DNA of 64,000 nucleotides from Pterobdella sp. o SKG-2022. Taxonomy: Eukaryota > Annelida > Clitellata > Hirudinida > Piscicolidae. This document shows positions 27,772 through 38,500 of this stretch, piece after piece. How positions within the stretch are numbered: position 1 is the first letter of the stretch; each line of letters starts with the position of its first letter. The stretch is from NCBI GenBank assembly GCA_964035795.1, contig OZ038322.1, forward strand, positions 22,774,359-22,838,358, written 5' to 3'. The translations under genes were made by a program, and so were the position numbers. The notes beneath the pieces were generated by a model. That model searched no databases, was not told where the DNA came from, and saw only the letters and a list, made by a program, of their open reading frames with translations.

Positions 27772-30256
27772 TAAATGTATTATAAATAGCCAAAAATTTA
27801 TATACTTAGTAAAATCTAAACAAATAGTTAATCGATAAACTAGAACTCCAAATCATTGAAACCGACAAGACCAAACGAGTTGGAAGTGTTTATAGAAAAT
27901 CAACATGTCCGCTGTTTATATCGATATCTATTGTTTAGAAATAAAATTTCCAAGCGCAAAAAAGATAAATTTCTGTTAAAAAATACATAAATAAGTTAAT
28001 ATTTTTTAAAGATTTATAATTATTTTTTTAATAGATTTTCTAACTGTAGTCACATTTTTTTTTGGTAATTCGAATAATCATGTGCTTTGTAATTTTATAT
28101 TTTACCATATTTTTATTTAATAAAAATATGAAATAAAATAAATAATCCAAATTGGTAATTATCTTATAAAAATTTCATATTTTTTAAACTGTATAAAATC
28201 ATCTTTAAACCTTAGATTTGAAAATGTTTCATTTTTCAGACAAAATTATTTATTAATTTTTATCAGAACTTTTAAACTTTTCCAAATAAAAATATGTCAA
28301 AAAATCTATTCATTTTAACAAACATCAGCTTGTTGCATAGGGAGACAAGCTAAAAAATTGTCTCCGAGCTTATTGGCTATTTCATAGACTAAAGTTAAAT
28401 TAAAAGTTTAATTAAATTTGATAATTAAAACTAATTTTTCTTTAACTTTTATTCCTTTATAATATGATGATGATAGATATGCTATTATATTGATTTTTAG
28501 CATATTTTAAGTTTATTAAACAGTAAAAAGTCCGATTATGAATCAAGTAATCAACCAAAATATATAAAAACAAATTATAAACTGAATATCTGACTAATAA
28601 ATCAAATTTTACTGCACAAATTATGGTTTTATTACATAAATTTAAAACTAAAGCTATAGTTTTCAATAAGTTTAGTCTTATCATAAAACGTTAACACCAA
28701 GGTTTATTGAGAAACTTAATACACGAAGCTTTTCGTGAGAGTATCTTACATTATCTAGTGTCACACTATAAACCTTAGTGTTTGTTTCTATTATATTGAT
28801 TTCCGGCTATTTTACGTCAAAGTTAACACAAGGTCTATAAAATTTTTTCTCAATAATTACTATACGGTTTCATAACTTACCTCCAAGTTTACGTTTTAGT
28901 ATAAGGCCGAGTCCATCGAAAGATATAGCTTTTGAATATACTTATAGAAAATCTTGATCTATGGCATGAAAGTTTGCCTTAAGAAACATAAGATGTATTA
29001 AAAGCTTATTTCAATACTTTTCACGTTAAAAGACTGTCTTTAGTGTTCGTCCAGTTTTTTCTCTTTGCTCCCACTCAGTTTTTTATTGAGATTGTTACAA
29101 GAAACTATTCGTACAACATTACCTGAAGTTTTCAATGCTAGTTATGAGTTTTTTTTACTTATTATGACTTATTTTGAGCTGATATGCTTTCTATCTAGAC
29201 TGATCTCATAGACCCGTAGATAATCACCGCTACTATTGGAGTATAGTTACTAGATATTTAGAGTCAATTTGAGTGTCATCAGGGCACTCCTGATCTTTCA
29301 ATTTTACTTATAGATGAATATCAATTATTCAAGCAAACATTATAAAATTTACTTTGCCCATTATTTCTGACTTGGTCAAAACTTAAAACTTAGGAAACTC
29401 TTGGCTTCCGTCAAAAAACTTAAAAAAAAATTAATCGCTTTTAACTGAGGTTTCGGCTAGGCCAATCATACGTCATCAAAATTGCTGAATCAATTCACTT
29501 GACTAATTTAGTGAATTTTTTTGATTATTGATTATCTAAATCAAAATTTACTTTTGATTGTATTTCAAGTACATTCTGAGTTTTAGGTAAATATCTAGAC
29601 TGGTACTTCCCTATTTATTTCAAAAATACCAAACAAATATAAGAAATTTTAAATAGAAGAACTTTAAAATTAAAAAACTTAATAAGCCTTCAAATTTTAC
29701 GTTATACAAAAAATAAATATCTACAAAAGCAATGAACATCAAAGCTTCATCCCTATAAATAAATTTTAAACTCATGAAATTGCTTACATCACGTTATATT
29801 TACTTTCAAAGTAGCTGAAACAATCTATAAACGCAAAAAAAACAGAATTTACATTATTAAATACTTAAATAAAAAACCGTTAAAATTTGTATTGTTTAAT
29901 CACTGATTTAATAGTAGTAGCAATAATGTGAACATGAAAAGTACATAACTATTCGACATGATGAAGTTAAAGTTGAGCTCTTTAAACGTGTTCAAAAACC
30001 AAAATAAAACCTCTTTTTTATAGGTATTGAATCATTGAAAATATAAAAATAATTAGAAAAGAATTCAATTTTTTAAACTCATTTCCAACATCCCTTTCCT
30101 GCATGAGGCCGAAATGTATTCACTTGAACGGGAAATATCATTTTATAGATGAAAGTGATATATTAAGAAAAATATTATTCAAAAGACATATAAAAAATAT
30201 AACTAGTCATTTATATGAATGTTTTATAACTTGATTTCACACGTATAACTTCAAAA
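27772..30256. other. Non-coding, BET promoter side and intergenic
   Basis: Holds the BET first exon and upstream region on the right side of that gene, then AT-rich intergenic DNA up to the end of the METTL24-like gene. No further gene seen. One core repeat lies at 28695-28780. Confidence 0.4.
28695..28780. repeat. Core repeat with short inverted arms
   Basis: ACGAAGCTTTTCGTGAG and CTTACATTATCTAGTG form the core. CACCAAGGTTTAT on the left and ATAAACCTTAGTG on the right are inverted copies with one mismatch. Confidence 0.6.
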
Positions 30257-32617
30257 TTATAAAAAATCAATATTAACGTAATACAACTCATAACAACAAT
30301 TCAAAAGAAAATTATTCTTGATAGAAGGCACTTTGCCGAAAGGGTTTGGGTGATAAAAATATCTTCTGAAAGAGCTTTCCTCTAGCTTTTGTAACACGTC
30401 CAACATCTTGGTGAAATGTGCAACTAATTGGTTCCCCGAGAGCTTTCTATACAGCATCAATGGCGAGTGGACCTATTGGTTGGAATTTAATTAAAAAGTC
30501 TTCATTTAAAATTTATTTTATTCATTTGTTGTTTTCAATAAATAAAACATTTTTTAGACATTTATAAAAAAAAACACACAATTTTGCAATGATAATGTAA
30601 TTCATGTTTGAGATGCCATAAAGATGCTGATTGGTTTAAATTTGAGCCATAATTATTTTTTGTGTGTCAGCTTCTACATAAATTTGTATCAGTACCAATA
30701 TTATATGTATCATTATCAACTATTATGAAATATTAGTGAACCATGATGAAGTTATGACAGCACCCAAGAAATACCATTGAGAAACATTTAAAAAGTTGAC
30801 CATTAGGTAAACTGGGGTTTGGTTGAGTAATTGGTAAGTTCCCCAAGGCAATACTCTATGTGGATTTGTTTAAAAAAACTAAAAAAACCTCAAATATGAG
30901 TTGTTTGACTTTCTTTAAAGAACCATCTGCTATCATCTGTTTCAGGCATTTCCATTCATCAAATTCAATGTCCATTTTCAATAAATCAATCACCACCTAC
31001 GAATATAAAGGAATGGCTAGCTGATGATAAAAATATTAGTGATAATATGAATATAAGAATGATAATAAAAAATTTTTTGATAAATATGAATTTTGAAAGT
31101 AAACATTTTTATATTTTATATATTTATTGGTGAAAAACTAAAAATATGCAATAAATAAATTCTAGTATCACTGAATTGAACAAAGTATTTATAAGGCAAG
31201 TATTAAATTATACTATCAATAAATTAAAAAATTTTTCTATCCATAAACATTTGATACACTTCATTTTATAAATTAGAGTCTTGAAAAAATTATTTTGATT
31301 GAAGAACATTGTTGTATCAGTAATTATATAAGCACACCAAAAAGTTTTTGTTTGAATTATTGACAGTTGTACTTACACCATGGTGTTTGAGTAAATGCTT
31401 AATGGTTGAGAAGGTTTTAAACTTCCAGTGTTCACTGTTCACAGTGTTCAAGGAACCCAAACCTACTTGGTAAAAATACAGATTGTCTTTTCTCACTTGA
31501 TCTTCCACCAGCATGCTTTGGAAAAAAATTGGAAGGATTTGAGTTAGATAATCAAGTCTCTTAGAAGCAAAACAATGGTTTAGAATTAAAAGATGAAGCC
31601 TTTTGTAAGTGTATATTACATTATTAACTACTTTCCAAAAACTAAAAATATCAATTATGTATAATTGATATGTCACCTGGGATCGAAAGCATAAACATGA
31701 CATTTTGTTCTTGCTGTGATATCATCATCAAAACTGAAATCAAAACCAATCCTGGTTGAATAGATTATATTTTTAAATATATTTATTCATACTATTAGTA
31801 AAAAACATCAATAACTATATGAAAAACATGTTTCCATTTTTTTATACAAATCCTTGCTAAAAAAATTTGTTTCAATGTGAGGTTGGATACTAAAAATTGA
31901 TACATGATATATGTACAAAATGATACAAGAGTATAAAGCCATGCTAACCCAAATGAGTAGACAATGGAATGAGAGGATATCTTATAAGGTGGAGTCACAC
32001 ATACTTCCCACCCACCATCCATTAAGTTTCCATACCTCACCATTTCTTTACATATTATGTGAAAGCATTCTATGTTTCTGTATTTGAATAAAAAATAATA
32101 TATTTGAGAATGTATTTGAATTTAAATGAAATATTTGTGTATAATTAAAAATTTCTAAAACTTGTAAAAATTCTGTTCGAGTTGTAAAAGGGTAGTTTCC
32201 AGAGAAGAGTTTGGAGGAACATTGGGAACACTTGGTGTTTTGTATGTGTCTAAAAAATAAATTCCTGCAAAAAATATTGTTTTTCATAATCATAAAACTA
32301 CTAAAATGATATTCAAACCTGGGTATTTCTTGTTGACTAAACTAGCATTTAACCCATTCCAGTAGGTAGAATCAACATTTTTTAACGGAATTTTAGTTTT
32401 TTTAAGTTGATTTAATTTTTTATAAGATGATTGTGACTCAGTCAACCGTTTATAAAAAGCAAAATTTAAATTGTTCTCACGTTTAACCTTCCTATAAAAT
32501 AAATTATTCAATAAGAATTAAATGATGATACTTGATAAAAGTTTTTTTATAATAATTACCCAAATTGGTTTACCTTGCATTAGAATTTATCGCAAAATCA
32601 AAGATTAGTGGAAAAAA
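30257..32617 (-). CDS. METTL24-like methyltransferase-family protein
   Basis: Eight exons join in phase, 5' to 3': 32617-32574, 32490-32318, 32249-32162, 32077-31949, 31751-31677, 31515-31377, 30996-30889, 30472-30257, coding 323 residues up to the stop. The N-terminal piece is hydrophobic (FFPLIFDFAI), fitting a signal anchor. The C-terminal half has the signature of the METTL24/Methyltransf_21-like family: DGGWEVC, then YSFGIGFDFSFDDD (nucleotide-binding loop style), AFDPSM, YFYQVGLGS, IDLLKMDIEFDEW, VKQLIFEVH and a C-terminal CCYELYYVN. METTL24-like proteins are predicted S-adenosylmethionine-dependent enzymes with no established substrate; Golgi or ER residence is inferred from the anchor. 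The initiator exon is unresolved: an ATG at 32788 reads MLHLLLFNK and would join in phase, but only through a poor GTGCTA donor. A better GTGAGT donor close by does not keep the frame open. Confidence 0.85.
31593..31630. repeat. Core repeat copy without arms
   Basis: GATGAAGCCTTTTGTAAGTG then TATTACATTATTAACTA matches the shared core with several differences. It lies in an intron of the METTL24-like gene and no inverted arm is evident. Confidence 0.5.
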
Positions 32618-33509
32618 CTGAAAGTTTGAAAAAATATAATTGTATAATACTTAATAAAATTTTTAAAAAACGACTAACAATTAATAAATAAAAGTTTGAA
32701 ATGTAATAGTAATTCATTTCATGCTTGATAAAAATTTGAAAACTCACCTCTAAAATAGCACTTTATTGAAAAGTAATAAATGGAGCATAATTTTTTTTAT
32801 TAATTAAACACTAATTTTTTTTTGGTTTGAGCTTTTTTTGAAATCATCATACATCGTTAATTGAATCAAACAGAATCACTTGAAACTCTTCATCTCTAAT
32901 CTCTTTGACTAAAACAATGTCAAACGATAGAAAAAAAGTGGAAAGTATGGTGTTTCACTATGAAAAAATAAACGGTATCTATAAGCATAATAATAAGCAC
33001 TATGATCACAAGCATTTTAATCTTTGAGCATTGCGAATAAATAAACTGAAGCAAAAACATTCAACCTTCTTCGGTTCTAGACTCACAAAGTTTATGAATT
33101 TTTTCTATCTTTTATAATATACTGTAATCTTTTTTCTTTTTAAATGTACTTCTTTTTTATTCAATCAATAAAGTATCCAACAAAAGTGTGACAAGAGATA
33201 AAAAAGATGTAAAGTAATATTAATTTAATGAAAATTTCACATATTCAGTAATTCGATAATTTATTCTTGTTCAAAATATGATTCTGTAAAATATTTGAAA
33301 AAGCAAGCAAATCATCAAGTTTGAAAATTTGAAATATTATTTGCAAAGTAAATGATTATTTTTAATAATTATAAAACATTATAAAAAAAATTATCAATAC
33401 TACTATTTTTTTTGAAAAAAAATTTAAAAAAGTAAAAAAAAATAAACTACAAAATACAGCTTTATTTGAAAATTAAAATTTCATACTAATTATAATTTAT
33501 AAAAAAGGA

Positions 33510-33756
33510 TTAAGATAGAGAGGAAGGAGGGCAGAGGCAAGAAAGGATGCTGACAGCATTGCCACGGACAATAGCAAAGGAAATCTTTTGACAAAACCAA
33601 ACTGCCTTCAGAGGGTCTTTCGTCGCCTCGGAAAGTTTTCTGCCTACTTCTTCGACGAAAGTACCGTTTGAGAGACCATAGCAACCGGTAGTCTCGAATG
33701 CTACTGGTTGGTAAAAAAAGTTACCCACATAATCATGTAAGCTATAATCTCCTATT
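33510..33756 (-). pseudogene. Fragment of a retroelement reverse-transcriptase C-terminus
   Basis: An open frame of about 80 codons reads NFFYQPVAFETTGCYGL, then KLSEATKDPLKAVWFCQKIS and AIVRGNAVSIL. Phrases of the type VETFG...RRLTEATGDP...LSLAIQRGNA are characteristic of the C-terminal end of some retrotransposon ORFs in invertebrates. No reverse transcriptase core is found nearby, so this is an orphan fragment. The family is from memory and unverified. Confidence 0.55.
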
Positions 33757-35552
33757 CAATTTTTTTCTTAAAAATTGTTAAGATCAGACATACATTTTTC
33801 ATAACCCTTCTCTTTGAAAAACAAATTATACACAATATACACGTCTGCACAAATGTCCGTTGAATCATTGAAGCTGCTTCTTACAGTCAAGTTAACACTT
33901 TTCAAATTTTTTTCTCACTAAAAAAGCAAAAGAAAACTTGACTTAGTCAAAAAAAGCAACCAGAAAGACCGAAGATGATTTAGAAAGAGACTAGATAATG
34001 TTTGAGATTTAAAATATCATTCTTCATGATTGTTTCAAATAGCAGACGATGGCGTGAAAATATTAAATTTTTAACACAACGCTTTGTACTGTTGTACAAA
34101 ATGAATTTAATTTTTGGTAGTATTTCGGCTTGATAAACAATCCGAGAAGGATGAAAGTCAAAGACTCACATTCTGCTGTTGAACGGACTGTTAACCAAAA
34201 GATGAAGTTGATGTTAAATGAAAATAATTATTTATCAAAAAAAATGTTTCCAAAGAAACTTAGTCATTCCCCACATATTGTTTTACTCTTGCTGAGTTGA
34301 ACCCCTCGAGATTCAGGCGTGATGCTGCTTTGAAATTCAAACTAATAAAGTTCATTTTTTTAAAAAGTTTTACTTTTGATACTTTTTAATAAAATAATTG
34401 AAACACTTATATAGTTTTTGATTTGATAGCACATCGTATGCAGTAAAATTCTTCGTTTAAAAGATATTAGAAAAGTTTTTCGTTCCAATCACTAGTAATA
34501 AATATAAATTTTAGATGAAGAACTTCAACTAAAAATATTTCATTTAATTACTCTTTTTTTTATGAGTACCTCGTTATATATTGTTTCAAAGCATATTAAT
34601 CCTCTCTAAGGCATGAATGTTATTATACCAACGCCTGTGATGACGAAGGTTTGTTGACATTCAAACAATTCTATTACTCATGCCTTTAATAATATATTTT
34701 GAAGTATTTTACTGAAAGACTGTTTTGATGTTTTATAATGTCAATTTTTACTAATTTTATGCATAAAGCTTAACTATTGGGGAAAAATATCTCCCAAACT
34801 GAGTATACTAATCAATTTGAGAAGATTAAATGCCAGTAAGGTTTTAAAATGCATTTGATAGATGAAAGATTGTCTAAGAAATTGCTAGGATGGTTCTCAT
34901 GGATAGCTTCATTTATGTGTTTCTCATATCTATTTGAACTTATAAAGCTAAAAAAGCTATTTTGAAGAATTATAAAACATTTTTTTAAATAAATTAATAA
35001 AAAATAAATAACTAAAAAAAATGTTTCTATCATTTTATATTTTTAAAAAACTATAAACAAAAAATTTGAAATGATTTTTTCCAAAAGCCACAACGAAATG
35101 AATATAATTTCAGAACACTAGTTAGTTTAATAAGACATGAAGCTTTTCGTTATCAACGTAACATTTTCAAGTATATCTTAATAAACTATGAATATTTATG
35201 TTTAACTCAAAGAATGAAATTATACATCAGCAATAAGCATATTCATACCAGTTATATATTTTATTTTATACTACGTGGTATTGCATATTTTCAATGTTTT
35301 CTCAAGAGGTTATTCAATTCACAGACTCCTTCAATGCTTTCATATAGTTTCATATAAGGCTGCATAACTTTTATTGTGTTTTACTACGCATGACAACTAT
35401 TGTTAACGTTTCGCCTGACTACTTAATAGAAGGCTAACAAACACTCAAGGCAATATAATTGGGTGTGATAGAAATTCAAGTATTTTAAATATTAATCGAG
35501 TTGGATTTTATCAAAAAAAATAATATTTAAAAATATTGTTTTAATTTTAAAA
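33757..35552. other. Non-coding, no gene seen
   Basis: AT-rich intergenic DNA between a retroelement fragment and the PAN-domain gene. One single-armed core repeat lies at 35099-35176. Confidence 0.4.
35099..35176. repeat. Single-armed core repeat, sister of the 40.3-kb palindrome
   Basis: The arm TGAATATAATTTCAGAACAC then TAGTTAGTTTAATAAGACAT is shared with the palindrome at 40341-40466. The core GAAGCTTTTCGTTATCAACG then TAACATTTTCAAGTATA follows. No second arm is present. Confidence 0.65.
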
Positions 35553-38500
35553 ATGAAGCTGAGAATAAACATAGAACATTTAACTTTTTTTTTTATTTGT
35601 TTGAGAAACATTTTTGAATTCTCAACAGGTAATTTTCAATTTGAAATAAAAACTTTATATTTATTTATTTTCGCAAAATCGAGCAACTTCATAATGATTT
35701 TAACTGATTCTTCAGTAAATCTACAATTAATAATGTGGAAATCGTAATACTTGAAGATCAAAAGCTAGAAATTCTTTAAGATTAATATTTCCAGTTTATT
35801 TAGTATCACTGCCATCATCATCTTGAAACCCCAGGAGTCAAACTAATCTTTCTTTCTTAGTTCTATCTTTTGTTAACATTTTGTGTTCATCTGATAAGTT
35901 ATTTTACTTGAACTTTTCTTTGTCTACTCCACCAAGGCACTGTTGAATAATTCTCTATTTGACAACGTAATGTTTTATGTAGAAGTAATAAAAAATATGG
36001 AAATGAAAATAGGAACTTTAAATAACCAACTTTTTATATAGAGAAACAATTACTTATATACTTTTTTAAGCATGTAGTTGAAAAGGGTATGAAGTAAATG
36101 TTGAACTTTCTCGATAAAATGGAATAAAATATTTATGTTTTTCTTATTAAAATTTTTGAAGCTCAACAATAAACAAAACGTATAATTTATTTTTATTCAT
36201 ACATTGTAGACAACCACTTCACTACAAAAAAGCTCATAAATAATTGTCTATCAACTCGTAATAATAATAATAATAATTATTATTATTATCATCATCACCA
36301 CTATCATCATCATCATCCCCATCAAGCGCATGGTGCTATCTGCGGCACCTTCATAGAGGTGAAAGGTGCAGAGGTTATGAGCAACAATTACCGAGCTTAC
36401 CAAAACACCAACCTTAACGACTGTAAACAGCTTTGTTACAACAACTTACAATGTCTTGGAGTTCATTGGGATAGTTCAAATAGAATATGCAGAGAGTATT
36501 TTGTTATCATTTCTAGACCCACCATTGGCCCAACCACTAGTAGTCTTTTCATCCTTTCTAAAAGTTCTCTTTTCTGTACCGGTTAGCTTTTGATTTAAAG
36601 GATTTAAGAAGTTTTGCATTAGTCGATTTTACGAAAGTAATTCAATTTAGAAGTTCCTTTTAATGGAAGTTTCGAGAATAGTTTCAGATGAATATATAAT
36701 GGTTATATCAATAGAAGTTTCAACAAATTAATTCAGAAAGTTTGTTTAGTCTAAACTCATTGATCTGCCAGATAATTTAATGAAAACGACCAAAGAAAAT
36801 GAATTTTTGAGTTTTAAAGATTTTATTTTTTTATCCTATAGATTCACTTTTGAATTTCATCGTATGTTCATAGTAATTTTGAATTCATTAAAATATACTT
36901 CTTGATTTATAAAGAATTTTAAAAAAAAAAAAATTTAAAACAAATTTTAACTAAAATTTTCGATAAGTTCACCCTTATCATAATTCATTTTTCACTAATG
37001 AATTATGATAAGGGTGAACTTATCGAAAATTTTAGTTAAATAAAATTTGTTTACGTTTTTTCAAGATATTTTTCATCAATCAAAAAGTATATTTTAATGA
37101 AATACATAGATTTCAAAAGATAAAAAAACATTTGAGTTTTATAACTCTTAATAATGAGTAAACACCTTAAAAAGAATAAAACGGCCATGAAGATACAATC
37201 ATGTATTTTGTTTCAAAGAAGTAATATTTTTTGGTGATTATGAAGCTTTTTTGAAAATTTTTTAAACAATTTTAGAATGATACCAAAACTTCAAACTAAA
37301 TCCAATGGTTTTATTTAAAAATAATTGGCCGATAGGAAAGTATGCAGTGAGACACATCCTTTCTGCTTTTCTTCCAGTTGAATTCTTTGGAAGGAATCTC
37401 ATCAATACAATATATTTACGATTGAAGTTACATTGCAGTAGATTTTGGCGTTTTTTAGTTGAATCATGAATTTTTGGATTTATTTTGACATGTTTCGCGC
37501 TATATAAATGTGAAATTTAAACCATAGTGATTCGTTTTATGAAAAGTGGCTTCTGAACAATTGTGTGTGAAAAACAATCAAGTTCTTCGTAAGTGAGAGA
37601 AACTACAATGTTGACTTAGAAGATGAATAAAAAATTTTTAAAAATGATGAAATTTCATAAATTTTTTTTCATAAAATAAAAAATAATCATTTAATGAAAA
37701 CTTTTTTGTATTCGCCAGGTACTAACTGCCCTCTGTGGAACGACTGGACATCAGCAAATATAGCGCCACAAACCCTTAGATTGGTACTGAGCCCAGAAGC
37801 TAGTAGAAGTGTGTTGGATTGTGCCGAAAAGGCCATAACCCAGAATGATAAACGTTTCTTTTATGATTTTAGCAATTCTTTTTGTTATTTATACCTTCAA
37901 AGCTCCATGCCCGGTACAATAGCGTTCGGTGCTTTCGGGCAATATTATCCTGAATCTTATTTGCAAGCGTGTTTGGGTACCACTAATATTGCTACTACCA
38001 CTACAACTACAACAACTTTTACTACTACCACTGCTACAGCAATCACCACTACTACTATTGTCACTACTAAGTATGTTAAAAGTCCTGTTACAAACATCCC
38101 TACAACCCCAAGTCCAGCAAATAGAGTATCTTCAAGTAGGATATATGTTATTCTAATGTGTAATTAACTAGTTTCTTACTTAAAAATAGAGTTCTTCACT
38201 CTGTGCTTGGCACAAAACAATGATACCCTTACTTGTTCTATAGAGAATCTATTAAGAAAACTCAATTTTCAATACAGTTCCAATAAATGTTTTGTTATGA
38301 ATAATAGGTTCTTAATTTCAAAACATTTAACACGTGAAAAAATTTTCAGAAGGTACGCCTGAAAGTCTATTCGGACCAACCACAAGTAAGATCAGTTTAA
38401 GTTTCGACTTGATTATTAAACTCAAACAATTGTACTTTAGAGTTTATTCATCTGCTTATAAGCTGTATGCTCAGCAATTTAAAATTTGAATTAGTAAAAG

